Below are positions 1 to 8,827 of a DNA stretch of 35,164 bases, one piece after another (within the stretch, counting starts at the first letter, position 1; the number at the start of each line of letters is the position of its first letter). The translations under genes were made by a program, and so were the position numbers. This DNA is from Burkholderiales bacterium (lineage in GTDB: Bacteria > Pseudomonadota > Gammaproteobacteria > Burkholderiales > Burkholderiaceae_E). The notes beneath the pieces were generated by a model, which was given only the letters and a program-made list of their open reading frames with translations, did no database searches and was not told where the DNA came from. The DNA lies in the NCBI GenBank assembly GCA_947487165.1, contig CANKWX010000042.1, forward strand, positions 1 through 35,164, in the 5' to 3' direction.

Positions 1-17
1 CATTAACCGCGAAGCAC

Positions 18-887
18 TCAGTTGACGAAAAGGATGCTCCGCGACATGTTGTCTGGTGCTCGCTGTGCAGGACTGGCCGCCGGTGACACAGCCGCGGGCG
101 GTGCCAGAAGGTCAACCTGACGCGCCATGCCAGAGGCGTCAATGTCGACCGTCAGGACCGATCCCGGGGTCGCCATCGGCTGCGCGGCAACCAGGCGCCT
201 TGCACCATTGAACCGGCTTTGCCAGTACGACAGGTTCATGTTTTCTACCCGTACCGACGAGCCGCTCGATGGCGAATGCACGAACTGGCCATTGCCGATG
301 AAAATGCCCACATGCGAAAAGGGCATGCGCAGTGTGTTGAAAAAGACGAGATCTCCCGGCTGGAGTTCGGATCTGTCAACCGAGCCACCGACCCGGCTCA
401 TATCGTCGCTGCGACGCGGCAGATTCAGTCCGGTGACTTCGCTGTACACAAGTCTCACCAGGCCACTGCAATCAAGCCCCGCCGTCGGACTGTTGCCACC
501 GAAGCGGTAATTCACACCAAGCAGTGACAGCGCTCGAAACACCACTTCTGCAGCAATATCCGTTGAAGCGGAGATTGCCGATGGCGCTTTGGCAGTCGGC
601 ATCGCCACCGGGCTGCCGAGCTTTGCGTCATCGGATATCTGTGTGCCAGCAGCCGTCGCAGCCGTCGCAGTCGCAACTCGAGCGGCTGTTGACGTCGGGC
701 GCTTCGGCGGCTTTGCGGGCAGGGCTTTCGATGCGCGGTTTTTCGCCGCAGGCGCCTTGACCGTATGCTGGTTGGGCGGCGACTTCCTGACCGCCCGGTC
801 CTGGGGCGGTCCTGCCTGGGCGATCCCGGTGATGCCGGTTCCGAGCGCGCAGATCATGAGTGCCGTTATTCGGGCGGCAAAGGTCAT
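18..887 (-). CDS. NlpC/P60 family (C40) cell-wall peptidase, secreted
   Basis: This 289-residue protein is a probable gamma-D-glutamyl-diaminopimelate type endopeptidase that trims peptidoglycan stem peptides in the periplasm. Residues 1-25 form a signal peptide (Arg near the start, hydrophobic core, AQA cleavage site). Residues 26-110 are a low-complexity Ala/Pro/Lys linker. The catalytic domain covers about 112-235 and contains the NlpC/P60 motif LDCSGLVRLVY with Cys140 as nucleophile, SHVGIFIG with His192 as the base, and His204 as the likely third polar residue. The tail after 235 is Pro/Ala-rich. The gene is complete, ending in TGA at 18-20, and is transcribed away from the response regulator on the other strand. 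The family assignment is firm; the exact bond cleaved is inferred from the family. Confidence 0.9.
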   Translation of the reverse strand: MTFAARITALMICALGTGITGIAQAGPPQDRAVRKSPPNQHTVKAPAAKNRASKALPAKPPKRPTSTAARVATATAATAAGTQISDDAKLGSPVAMPTAKAPSAISASTDIAAEVVFRALSLLGVNYRFGGNSPTAGLDCSGLVRLVYSEVTGLNLPRRSDDMSRVGGSVDRSELQPGDLVFFNTLRMPFSHVGIFIGNGQFVHSPSSGSSVRVENMNLSYWQSRFNGARRLVAAQPMATPGSVLTVDIDASGMARQVDLLAPPAAVSPAASPAQRAPDNMSRSILFVN

Positions 888-977
888 CCGTCTATGCTCT
901 GGCGTTAATTCAGCGCAGCGTAGGAGAATGCTGGATTGCTGTCAAAGTGAGACGCCGCGCCGACGGCCCCGACGACC

Positions 978-2030
978 TTGAGTTTGCTGCCTGCCGCGCC
1001 CGATGCCTCAGGGCAACCACTCCCTCAGCCCGGGCCATCCGCGCTCGAGGCTCAGTCGGCGCGCTCTGCGGTTCTGCTGGTCGATGACTCCCGGTTTGTT
1101 CGCGCTTCCGTGATGCGCACTCTGGGCGAGGGCTTTCAGATCATTCAGGCTGACTCCGGGCAGCAGGCCTGGGAAATTCTCCTGCTGGATCCTTCAATCG
1201 GCGTTGTGCTGAGCGATCTGTCGATGCCTGGCATAGACGGTTTCGAGTTGCTCAAGCGCGTGAGGGGCTCGATTCTCGCCAGGCTGCAAGGGCTGCCCTT
1301 CGTCGTGTTGTCAGGCGCCGTCGATCAGGTGCATCGCGACCGGGCTATATCGCTCGGTGCCAATCGTTTCGTCGTCAAGGGCGATGGTTTCGATGAACTA
1401 AAGGTCTGGCTGCGTGGGCAACTCGATGATCGCGCCGTCTCGGCCGACGATGCTGCCAGCGGACCGATGCCGGGGCCTGCGCCTGTCGAGGCGCGACCCG
1501 CAGCGCTTGTGTCGTCAAGCCCCTTGTTCCCGATTCCCCAGCATGCCTCCGCGCCACGGCTCGTTCCCGGGGATCCCCTGCAAGTCTGGTTTCAGGCGGC
1601 ACTTGCGCGTATCAGCCCCACACCTGCCGCGCCCGCCGTGCTGTATCGGGTGAGTGCCCCCAAGATGCCCGATCTGACCGCACGGCTTCGAGCCGGAATT
1701 CGCTCCGCCGACGCGCTGTATCTCGATGGGCTCCACGCAGGCTGGCTTTGCGCCTGCGGCCCTTACTCGCAAACGGTCCGTCTGGGTCTGCGCTTTGCGT
1801 TGCTTGCCGCCGGACGACAGGCAGGCGCGCAGCATGACAGCCCGCTGATCGATCTTTGCATGCAGCCGGTCGATCCCGCCCAGTCACTTGGTGCGCTCAC
1901 TAATCTGGCAAAAGCCGCACCATCGATGGCGAGCTCGAAGGGGCCAGGCATTCGCGCCTTGCCCGGGCTCTGGGGCCCCGGCTGGCAGTGCGAACTGCCC
2001 TGGGATGCCGTGCGATTGCTGGCGACCTGA
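978..2030 (+). CDS. Response regulator with N-terminal receiver domain and unassigned C-terminal region
   Basis: The 350-residue product has a CheY-like receiver domain at about 30-150. Visible features are the acidic pair Asp36/Asp37 in LLVDDSRF, the phosphoacceptor Asp80 in LSDLSMPGIDGFE, the conserved Ser112, and Lys134 in FVVKGDGF. Residues 150-195 are a Pro/Ala-rich linker. The remaining 150 residues match no output domain I recognise: no helix-turn-helix, GGDEF, EAL or HD signature is visible. The only in-frame start before the receiver domain is a TTG at 978; an in-frame TGA lies at 948-950 and no ATG or GTG is available, so the start is tentative. No histidine kinase gene is in the window. 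It ends 22 bases before prpE and may be cotranscribed with it. Confidence 0.8.
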   Translation: MSLLPAAPDASGQPLPQPGPSALEAQSARSAVLLVDDSRFVRASVMRTLGEGFQIIQADSGQQAWEILLLDPSIGVVLSDLSMPGIDGFELLKRVRGSILARLQGLPFVVLSGAVDQVHRDRAISLGANRFVVKGDGFDELKVWLRGQLDDRAVSADDAASGPMPGPAPVEARPAALVSSSPLFPIPQHASAPRLVPGDPLQVWFQAALARISPTPAAPAVLYRVSAPKMPDLTARLRAGIRSADALYLDGLHAGWLCACGPYSQTVRLGLRFALLAAGRQAGAQHDSPLIDLCMQPVDPAQSLGALTNLAKAAPSMASSKGPGIRALPGLWGPGWQCELPWDAVRLLAT

Positions 2031-2052
2031 CCATTTCCGAAAGGCATACGCA

Positions 2053-3942
2053 ATGACCTACTCCGAGTTCTATCGCCATTCGATCGACGATCCCGCGTCT
2101 TTTTGGGCCGAAGAGGCAAAGCGCATCGACTGGCAGACACCCTTCACGCAGGTGCTCGACGATTCCCGGCCGCCGTTTGCGCGCTGGTTTGTCGGCGGAA
2201 CGACCAATCTTTGCCACAACGCGGTCGATCGATGGTTACCGACCCAGGCTGACAAGCCGGCGCTGATCTTCGTTTCCACCGAGACCGACGAAGAACGGAT
2301 CCTGACGTTTGGCGAACTCCACGGCGAAATCCAGCGCATGGCGGCAGTGATGCAGTCGCTCGGTGTCGTTCGCGGCGACCGGGTGCTGATCTATATGCCG
2401 ATGGTGCCCGAGGCGGTCATTGCGATGCTGGCCTGCGCCCGGATCGGCGCGATCCACTCGGTCGTCTTTGGCGGATTCGCCTCGATGAGTCTGGGCTCGC
2501 GCATCGAAGATGCCACGCCGCGCCTGGTCATCAGCGCCGATGGCGGCTCGCGGGCCGGCAAGGTCGTGCCTTACAAGCCGCTGCTCGATGAAGCGATTCG
2601 CCTGTCGGCACATAAGCCGTCGGCCGTGCTGATGATCAATCGGGGTCTGACCCCATTTTCCAGCGAGCCCGGGCGCGATCACGATTACGCGGCCTTGCGG
2701 GCTGCCCACCTCGATGCACTGGTTCCGGTGGTCTGGCTCGAATCGACCGATACCAGCTACATCCTTTACACCTCCGGGACGACCGGTCGTCCGAAGGGTG
2801 TGCAGCGCGATGTCGGCGGCTATGCCGTCGCGCTGGCCTCGTCGATGAAGCACATCTATTGCGGCAATCCCGGCGAGACTTATTTCTCGACCAGCGACAT
2901 CGGCTGGGTCGTCGGACATTCCTACATCGTTTACGGTCCGCTGATCGGTGGCATGGCCACGCTGATGTACGAGGGCACACCCATCAGGCCGGATGCCGGC
3001 ATCCTGTGGCAGCTGGTCGAACGCTTCAAGGTCACCGTGATGTTCTCGGCCCCGACCGCCATCCGGGTGCTCAAGAAGCACGATGCCCATTGGCTCAGTC
3101 GCTATGACCTGTCGAGCCTGCGCAGCCTGTTTCTGGCCGGGGAGCCGCTTGATGAGCCGACCTCGAGCTGGATCTCCGATGGCCTGGGAAAGCCGATTAT
3201 TGATAACTACTGGCAGACCGAGACCGGTTGGCCGATTCTGACCGTGGCGCACGGCATCGACAACACGCCGACCCGCCTGGGCAGCCCGGGCCTGCCGATG
3301 TACGGGTTCGATGTGCGACTGCTTGACGAAAACACCGGTGAAACACTCGGCCCAAATCAGAAGGGCGTGATCGCCATCGCGCAGCCGCTGCCCCCAGGTT
3401 GCATGCAGACCGTCTGGGGAGACGATGAACGATTCGTCAAAACCTACTTTTCGAGCATCCCTGGTCATCAGGTCTATTCCACCTTCGACTGGGGCGTGCG
3501 CGATGCGCAGGGCTACTACTTCATTCTTGGTCGGACCGACGACGTCATCAATGTGGCCGGGCACCGACTTGGCACCCGCGAGATCGAGGAGTCGATCAAC
3601 AGCCATCCGGCAGTCGCCGAGTGCGCGGTCGTGGGCGTGGCCGACCCGCTCAAAGGGCAGGTTGCGATCGGATTCGCGGTCCTGCGGGACCCTGCTGCTG
3701 CCGCATCGAGTGCTGATCGTCTGGCGCTGGAGGGCGCGGTCCTGGCGGTGGTCAACCAGCAGCTCGGTGCGATCGCCCGGCCGGCCCGTGTTTACTTCGT
3801 CAACCTCCTGCCCAAAACCCGCTCGGGCAAGGTGCTGCGCCGGTCGATTCAGGCGGTCTGCGAAGGTCGTGATCCGGGTGATCTGACAACCATCGAAGAC
3901 GCCTCGGCGCTCAACGCGCTGCGTGAGGCGCTGGCCGGCTGA
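2053..3942 (+). CDS. prpE: Propionate--CoA ligase (AMP-forming)
   Basis: PrpE activates propionate with ATP and CoA to propionyl-CoA, the entry step of the 2-methylcitrate cycle. The 629-residue protein has the normal family length. Evidence: the PrpE-type N-terminus (MTYSEFYRHSIDDPASFWAE) and the NLCHNAVDRWL block, the adenylate-forming P-loop YTSGTTGRPKG, the NYWQTETGWP motif, and the C-terminal PKTRSGK block. Lys593 there is the adenylation lysine that Pat-type acetylation controls in homologues. The ATG at 2053 is chosen because it gives the canonical N-terminus and has AAAGG eight bases upstream; the reading frame is open further upstream into the response regulator. prpB and prpC are not in the window, while acnD and prpF lie about 8 kb away. 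An acetyl-CoA synthetase is the main alternative, but a separate gene at 8828 fits that better. Confidence 0.9.
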   Translation: MTYSEFYRHSIDDPASFWAEEAKRIDWQTPFTQVLDDSRPPFARWFVGGTTNLCHNAVDRWLPTQADKPALIFVSTETDEERILTFGELHGEIQRMAAVMQSLGVVRGDRVLIYMPMVPEAVIAMLACARIGAIHSVVFGGFASMSLGSRIEDATPRLVISADGGSRAGKVVPYKPLLDEAIRLSAHKPSAVLMINRGLTPFSSEPGRDHDYAALRAAHLDALVPVVWLESTDTSYILYTSGTTGRPKGVQRDVGGYAVALASSMKHIYCGNPGETYFSTSDIGWVVGHSYIVYGPLIGGMATLMYEGTPIRPDAGILWQLVERFKVTVMFSAPTAIRVLKKHDAHWLSRYDLSSLRSLFLAGEPLDEPTSSWISDGLGKPIIDNYWQTETGWPILTVAHGIDNTPTRLGSPGLPMYGFDVRLLDENTGETLGPNQKGVIAIAQPLPPGCMQTVWGDDERFVKTYFSSIPGHQVYSTFDWGVRDAQGYYFILGRTDDVINVAGHRLGTREIEESINSHPAVAECAVVGVADPLKGQVAIGFAVLRDPAAAASSADRLALEGAVLAVVNQQLGAIARPARVYFVNLLPKTRSGKVLRRSIQAVCEGRDPGDLTTIEDASALNALREALAG

Positions 3943-3956
3943 GGCCTAAGGAAGGG

Positions 3957-5000
3957 CTAGGGAATCTCGATTGCAGGCTCCGACATCGCCGCAAGCTGCT
4001 CGCGCAATTCGAGGATGCGGTCCTGCCAGTAGCGCGCCGTGCCAAACCATGGAAACGCCGCCGGAAACGCCGGATCGCTCCAGCGCCGTGCAATCCAGGC
4101 GCTGTAGTGGATCAGGCGCAGCGTTCGCAGGGGCTCGATGAGCTGCAACTCGCGCCGATCGAAGTCGCAGAAATCGCGATACCCCTCGAGCAGGTCATTG
4201 ACCTGTCGCGTGGCGTCGCGGGTCGTGCCGGAGAGCATCATCCAGAGGTCCTGAATGGCGGGACCGCTGCGGGCATCGTCGAAGTCGACGAAGTGCGGGC
4301 CGTCGTCGGTCCACAGCACATTGCCTGCATGACAGTCGCCATGCAGGCGGATCGTTCTGATCGTTCCGGTGCGCTCGAACGCCGCCTCGACTGCGCTCAG
4401 GCACTGATCGACCGCTGCCCGCCAGGCCGGCAGCAGATCGGCGGGAATGTCGGCATGGGCGAGCAGCCAGTCGCGTGGCTCGGTGCCGAAGGCAGCAATG
4501 TCAAGCTTCGGACGACTGGTAAACGCTGAGCGCGCACCGACCGCATGGATGCGGCCGATGAAGCGGCCGATCCGCTCGAGCGTGTCGGGATCCTCGAGTT
4601 CGGGAGCTCGACCGCCGCGGCGCGGATAGACCGCAAAACGATAGCCTTCGAAGTGGTGCAGGCTGGTGCCGTCGGCAAGCAGCGGGGTCACCACCGGAAT
4701 TTCGCTGTCGGCAAGCTCGTCGGTGAAGGCATGCTCTTCGAGGATCTGCTCATCGCTCCAGCGCTGCGGTCGATAAAACTTCGCGACGACAACGCTGCCG
4801 TCTTCCAGCCAGGCCTGGTAGACGCGATTTTCATAGCTGTTCAGCGCAAGCAGCCGACCATCTCCTCGCCATCCGACCGATTCAAGGGCATCAAGGATCC
4901 GGTTCGGCTGCAGCGCCGAGAACGGATGCATCGCCTGCGTGGCATCGGGCTTGTCGGGCGCTTCGGGCGAGTCAGGCAGAAGGGGCACAGGGGAGTCCAT
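3957..5000 (-). CDS. srkA: Stress response kinase A (SrkA/YihE/RdoA-like Ser/Thr protein kinase)
   Basis: This is a cytoplasmic kinase of the aminoglycoside phosphotransferase fold, known in enterobacteria to protect against stress-induced death. The 347-residue protein carries the family signature LNSYENRVYQ, the ATP-site lysine block VVAKFYRPQRW, the catalytic loop LHGDCHAGNVLW, and the metal-binding segment HFVDFDDARSGP. It is slightly longer than E. coli SrkA (328 residues). A shorter start at the ATG at 4931 (MHPFSALQP) aligns better with the enterobacterial N-terminus, and neither start has a strong ribosome binding site. The gene is convergent with prpE, only 14 bases apart, with no obvious terminator hairpin between them. 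Confidence 0.88.
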   Translation of the reverse strand: MDSPVPLLPDSPEAPDKPDATQAMHPFSALQPNRILDALESVGWRGDGRLLALNSYENRVYQAWLEDGSVVVAKFYRPQRWSDEQILEEHAFTDELADSEIPVVTPLLADGTSLHHFEGYRFAVYPRRGGRAPELEDPDTLERIGRFIGRIHAVGARSAFTSRPKLDIAAFGTEPRDWLLAHADIPADLLPAWRAAVDQCLSAVEAAFERTGTIRTIRLHGDCHAGNVLWTDDGPHFVDFDDARSGPAIQDLWMMLSGTTRDATRQVNDLLEGYRDFCDFDRRELQLIEPLRTLRLIHYSAWIARRWSDPAFPAAFPWFGTARYWQDRILELREQLAAMSEPAIEIP

Positions 5001-5081
5001 CGGTCGATTCTATGCCGCCTGCGCGGCCTGGCTCCTTGTGTCTGCCCTTACACTCGGGCACCTTGCCGATTCAGGCCTTTG

Positions 5082-5894
5082 ATGGCCGCCCCTTCGTCGA
5101 TGCCCGATCTCTTCGAATTGAAGTTGCTGTTGCGAACCTTGCTGCTGCCCCCGACCGCGCCTTTGCTGCTGATGCTGGCTGGGTTGTTGATGTTGCGACG
5201 CAGGCCGGCGATCGGGCGAGGTCTGACCGTGGCAGGGCTGCTGCTGGCGTGGGGGCTCGCCACCGGCCTGGCAGCAGATCTGATTTGCGGCCGCCTCGAG
5301 GCTGGTCAGCGTCCGCTGTCGCTCACCGCCCTGCAGGCGGCACGCAATGCACCGAATCCGCCGCGGGCAATCGTGATTCTGGGAAGCGGTGCGGTTCGCG
5401 ATGGCAATTTCACGCCCATGCGCGAGCGTGTGAGTTCGCGCACCCTCGAGCGCGTGATGGCCGGCGCGCGGCAGGCCCGAGCAAGCGGACTGCCGATCCT
5501 GGTGTCGGGTGGAACGCCCGAATGGCTCACACATTCTGAAGCCGAGCTGATGCGCCGGGTGCTGGTTGACGATTTGGGTCTGGCAGTCAGCTGGGTCGAA
5601 GATCGCTCGCGTGATACCGCAGAAAACGCGAGTTTTTCGGCAGCAATGCTTCGCGCCCAGGGGATCGACTCGATCGTGCTGGTGACCCACGCCTATCACA
5701 TGCCACGCGCTCAGGCGGTCTTCGAGTCAGCCGGATTGAAGGTGCTCGCCTCGCCCCACGACTGGAAGGGCGGTAAGCCCGGTTTCACGGATGCGCGCGA
5801 CTGGCTGCCGACCGCATCGTCGACCGAGACAGTCTGGATCGCGCTGCACGAAAGCCTCGGGCTGCTCTGGTATCGCCTTCGCGGGCATGTCTGA
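5082..5894 (+). CDS. YdcF/ElyC-like DUF218 membrane-anchored protein
   Basis: The product is about 270 residues long. Two hydrophobic segments near residues 15-65 form an N-terminal membrane anchor, followed by a DUF218 domain. The domain shows AIVILGSG at its first strand, the ILVSGGTPEW loop, the acidic DRSRDTAENASFS motif, and VTHAYHMPRAQAVFESAGL. ElyC and SanA relatives act in envelope and peptidoglycan precursor homeostasis, but the biochemical reaction is not settled. The frame is open well upstream across the divergent srkA. The ATG at 5082 or the one at 5100 (MPDLFELK) is the likely start because the membrane anchor begins there. The stop is at 5892-5894. Confidence 0.78.
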   Translation: MAAPSSMPDLFELKLLLRTLLLPPTAPLLLMLAGLLMLRRRPAIGRGLTVAGLLLAWGLATGLAADLICGRLEAGQRPLSLTALQAARNAPNPPRAIVILGSGAVRDGNFTPMRERVSSRTLERVMAGARQARASGLPILVSGGTPEWLTHSEAELMRRVLVDDLGLAVSWVEDRSRDTAENASFSAAMLRAQGIDSIVLVTHAYHMPRAQAVFESAGLKVLASPHDWKGGKPGFTDARDWLPTASSTETVWIALHESLGLLWYRLRGHV

Positions 5895-5979
5895 TGCCTC
5901 GAGGCGGCCCGGCTTCAGCGAAGTGGGGCATTGGTGGTATCGTCGCGGCCGCCCCGAATCCCTGTGAGATTGAATCACC

Positions 5980-6384
5980 ATGATCAGCAAGATGATGCTT
6001 GAAGCCGCCGATGTGGCGCAAATCCTGGCCGCCGCGCAAGCCGAGGCGGTGAAAAACGCCTGGCCGGTGACGATTGCGGTCTGCGACGAGGGCGGGCATC
6101 TGCTGGGCCTGACCCGGCTCGATGGTGTCGCCCCGATTGCTGCCTACATTGCCCCCGAAAAAGCGCGCTGCGCGGCACTCGGCCGTCGCGACAGCGGCGT
6201 CTACGAGAAGATGATCAACGAGGGTCGCGTCTCCTTCCTGTCGGCACCGGTCCTGCAAGGCATGCTCGAAGGCGGGGTGCCGATCACGATCGACGGCCAT
6301 GTGGTCGGCGCGGTGGGCGTCTCGGGTGTGAAGTCGACCGAAGACGCCCAGATCGCGCGGGCCGGCATCGCCGCGCTCGGCTGA
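5980..6384 (+). CDS. GlcG/HbpS family protein (DUF336)
   Basis: This 134-residue protein covers essentially one GlcG/HbpS domain. Seen are the N-terminal helix with LAAAQAEAVKN, the central VCDEGGHLLGLTRLDG strand-turn, the Lys-Ala pair in PEKARCAALGRR, and the C-terminal glycine-rich GGVPITIDGHVVGAVGVSG segment. Homologues include the heme-binding HbpS of Streptomyces and GlcG of glycolate loci, but most members are uncharacterised. No secretion signal is present. The ATG at 5980 is preceded by GTGAG about 10 bases upstream. It is convergent with fumarase, separated by a hexanucleotide tandem repeat. Confidence 0.82.
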   Translation: MISKMMLEAADVAQILAAAQAEAVKNAWPVTIAVCDEGGHLLGLTRLDGVAPIAAYIAPEKARCAALGRRDSGVYEKMINEGRVSFLSAPVLQGMLEGGVPITIDGHVVGAVGVSGVKSTEDAQIARAGIAALG

Positions 6385-6386
6385 TC

Positions 6387-6422
6387 CCTGAGCCTTAGCC
6401 TTAGTCTCAGTCTTAGTCTCAG
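6387..6422. repeat. Six tandem copies of the hexamer YCTYAG
   Basis: Read on the plus strand the units are CCTGAG, CCTTAG, CCTTAG, TCTCAG, TCTTAG and TCTCAG. They begin two bases after the stop codon of the GlcG-like gene, and the last copy overlaps the fumarase stop codon (TGA on the minus strand, 6419-6421). The array fills the whole space between the two convergent genes. Confidence 0.85.
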
Positions 6423-7945
6423 ACGGCCTTGACCGGGATCAGCCCGATCTTGGCCTGCCACTCGCGCGGCCCGGTGTCATGGACCGAGGTGCCCTTGGAG
6501 TCGACTGCCACCGTCACCGGCATGTCGCGCACCTCGAATTCATAGATTGCCTCCATGCCCAGATCGGCAAAGCCTACGACCTTCGCGCTGCTGATTGCTT
6601 TGGACACCAGATAGGCTGCGCCACCAACCGCCATCAGATAGGCGCGCTTGTGCTTGCGGATCGATTCGATCGCCACCGGCCCGCGCTCGGCCTTGCCGAT
6701 CATCGCGATCAGACCGGTCTGGGCCAGCATGATCTCGGTGAACTTGTCCATGCGGGTGGCGGTAGTCGGCCCAGCGGGCCCGACCGCCTCATCCCGAACC
6801 GGATCGACCGGACCGACGTAGTAGATCACCCGATTGCGCAGATCGACCGGCAGCGGTTCGCCTGCCGCCAGCATCTCGGTGATGCGTTTATGTGCCGCAT
6901 CGCGCCCGGTCAGCATCTTGCCCGACAGCAGCAGGGTCTGGCCCGGCGTCCAGGCGGCGACCTGCTCGGGTGTCAGGGTATCGAGATTGATGCGCTGCGA
7001 CTTTTCGGTATCGGGCATCCAGCGCACATCGGGCCACTCCGAGAGTGCGGGTGGCTCGCAAAAGGCCGGGCCGCTGCCATCGAGCACGAAATGCGCATGA
7101 CGGGTGGCCGCACAGTTGGGGATCATCGCCACCGGCAGCGAGGCTGCATGGGTCGGTGCCATCGCGATCTTGATATCGAGCACCGTGGTCAGGCCACCGA
7201 GGCCTTGTGCCCCGATGCCCAGGGCATTGACCTTCTCGTAGAGTTCGATGCGCAGCGCTTCGGTCTTGTTGGCCGGGCCGCGGGCCAGCAGGTCCGACAT
7301 GTCGAGCGGTTCCATCAGCGACTCTTTGGCCATCAGCATCGCTTTTTCGGCGGTGCCGCCGATGCCGATGCCGAGCATGCCCGGCGGGCACCAGCCGGCG
7401 CCCATGGTCGGCACGGTCTTCATGACCCAGTCGATCACCGAATCGGAGGGGTTGAGCATCACGAATTTGCTCTTGTTCTCGGAGCCGCCGCCCTTGGCCG
7501 CGACAGTGATATCAACCGCATTGCCCGGCACCACCGTCATGTGAACCACCGCCGGCGTGTTGTCCTTGGTGTTCTTGCGCTCAAAGAGCGGGTCAGCAAC
7601 CAGCGAGGCGCGCAGCCGGTTGTCGGCGTTGTTGTAGCCACGGCGAACGCCTTCGTTGATGGCGTCTTCGATCGATCCTGAAAAGCCCTCCCAGCGCACA
7701 TCCATGCCGATCTTCATGAAGACATTGACGATGCCGGTGTCCTGGCAGATCGGCCGCTTGCCCTCGGCACACATGCGCGAGTTGGTCAGGATCTGGGCGA
7801 TTGCGTCTCGGGCGGCAGGGCCCTGCTCGCGCTCAAAGGCGCGCGCCAGATGCTGGATGTAATCAACCGGATGGTAGTAACTGATGAACTGAAGCGCGGC
7901 GGCAACCGAGTCGATCAGATCGTTCTGCTTGATGGTCGTGGGCAT
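6419..7945 (-). CDS. fumA: Class I fumarate hydratase ([4Fe-4S])
   Basis: This enzyme reversibly hydrates fumarate to malate in the TCA cycle, and in cells using the 2-methylcitrate cycle it also handles the succinate produced. The 508-residue protein has the N-terminal iron-sulfur domain with Cys67 (ICQDTG), Cys186 (GWCPPGMLGIGIGG) and Cys278 (IPNCAATRHAH). The spacing of 119 and 92 residues closely matches the three cluster ligands of E. coli FumA. The C-terminal beta domain includes YYVGPVDP and GPTTATRMDKF. The length is slightly below E. coli FumA (548) but normal for this class. It lies upstream of, and in the same direction as nothing closer than, the UPF0114 gene, which ends 75 bases before its start; the two could be cotranscribed. 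Confidence 0.93.
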   Translation of the reverse strand: MPTTIKQNDLIDSVAAALQFISYYHPVDYIQHLARAFEREQGPAARDAIAQILTNSRMCAEGKRPICQDTGIVNVFMKIGMDVRWEGFSGSIEDAINEGVRRGYNNADNRLRASLVADPLFERKNTKDNTPAVVHMTVVPGNAVDITVAAKGGGSENKSKFVMLNPSDSVIDWVMKTVPTMGAGWCPPGMLGIGIGGTAEKAMLMAKESLMEPLDMSDLLARGPANKTEALRIELYEKVNALGIGAQGLGGLTTVLDIKIAMAPTHAASLPVAMIPNCAATRHAHFVLDGSGPAFCEPPALSEWPDVRWMPDTEKSQRINLDTLTPEQVAAWTPGQTLLLSGKMLTGRDAAHKRITEMLAAGEPLPVDLRNRVIYYVGPVDPVRDEAVGPAGPTTATRMDKFTEIMLAQTGLIAMIGKAERGPVAIESIRKHKRAYLMAVGGAAYLVSKAISSAKVVGFADLGMEAIYEFEVRDMPVTVAVDSKGTSVHDTGPREWQAKIGLIPVKAV

Positions 7946-8020
7946 GAAATGAGTCCGGCAAGGGCTTTCGGGAGGGAATGAACTTGAGATTTCAGGCGCG
8001 CTGGGCGGTCAGCTTGCGAA

Positions 8021-8608
8021 TCAGTGCGGCCGGTCGGCAGGGTCGGCAGACTTCGGGCCGCCGAGCATGATCCGATCGATGAAGGCAATCGCGACCGCCG
8101 AGACCAGAAACACAACATGAATGACCGTCTGCCACAGCATGGTCTGTTCGGGCAGCGATCCGGCCGAGATGAAGACCTTCAGCAGATGGATCGATGAGAT
8201 GCCGATGATCGCCGTGCCAAGTTTCACCTTCAGCACGTTGGCATTGACATGCGAGAGCCATTCCGGCTGATCCGGATGCTCTTCCAGGCGCAGCCGCGAC
8301 ACGAAGGTCTCGTAGCCGCCGACAATCACCATGATCAGCAGGTTAGAGATCATGACCACATCAATCAGCGAGAGGACGACGATCATGATGACCGTCTCCT
8401 TGTTGCGCTCGGCGATCCCGAGTCGCGTGACCGTGTCATTGAGCACTTGCGGGTCCCAGAGGATGCCGATCAGATGCCAGAGTTCTTCCAGGAACAGGAC
8501 GACATAGACGCCCTGCGCCACGATCAGGCCAAGATAAAGCGGCACCTGCAGCCATCGGCTGGCGAAGATCAGTTTGCCCAGCAGGCTGGTTTTATAAATG
8601 GAGGTCAT
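8021..8608 (-). CDS. UPF0114 (YqhA/TIGR00645-like) inner-membrane protein
   Basis: This 195-residue protein has about four hydrophobic segments: near residues 18-40 ([18 protein letters not shown]), 65-95, 120-140 and 150-172. The short charged N-terminus containing [15 protein letters not shown] matches the UPF0114 family. The loop [35 protein letters not shown] is split here by its hydrophobic core and is the most conserved part of the family. The function is unknown; members are often called TIGR00645 family proteins. The gene is divergent from acetyl-CoA synthetase across a 219-base intergenic region, and fumarase follows 75 bases downstream on the same strand. Confidence 0.85.
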   Translation of the reverse strand: MTSIYKTSLLGKLIFASRWLQVPLYLGLIVAQGVYVVLFLEELWHLIGILWDPQVLNDTVTRLGIAERNKETVIMIVVLSLIDVVMISNLLIMVIVGGYETFVSRLRLEEHPDQPEWLSHVNANVLKVKLGTAIIGISSIHLLKVFISAGSLPEQTMLWQTVIHVVFLVSAVAIAFIDRIMLGGPKSADPADRPH

Positions 8609-8698
8609 GGTTGGGAAAACTCTTTCAGATCATCAGGGACGGTATCGGTCCGACAGGCGCGATTCTAGCGACATGCGCCGCGTCAGTCGGCCCGAAGG

Positions 8699-8721
8699 TC
8701 GATTGAAACGCGATTGAAGTG
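8699..8721. promoter_or_regulatory. Phased direct repeat GATTGAA in the acs/UPF0114 intergenic region
   Basis: Two copies of GATTGAA occur with an 11-bp period (8700-8706 and 8711-8717) in the 219-base divergent region between the UPF0114 gene and acetyl-CoA synthetase. The helical phasing is compatible with a regulator binding one face of DNA. This is only a possibility; nothing else in the region identifies the regulator. Confidence 0.2.
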
Positions 8722-8827
8722 CAATTGCCAGCCAGTTCGCGCTCATCAACGGGCCGGTGATGACGCCCTCGAAACGCCCGGATCGTGGTCAAATTGAGGC
8801 ATAAAACGTCATTACAGGAGGCCCCTC

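Noticed and set aside
640-690. Repeated GTCGCAGCC-like units as a regulatory repeat
   Set aside because: They encode the Ala-rich linker of the NlpC/P60 protein, which explains the low complexity.
2236-3606. A 456-codon minus-strand open frame opposite prpE
   Set aside because: It lies entirely within prpE on the opposite strand and has no recognisable domain.
6479-7681. A 400-codon plus-strand open frame opposite fumarase
   Set aside because: Antisense shadow; the fumarase cluster cysteines and spacing establish the minus-strand gene.
8782-8802. Possible sigma-54 promoter (GG-N10-GC) upstream of acs
   Set aside because: Only the GG and GC dinucleotides fit; the surrounding consensus positions do not match.
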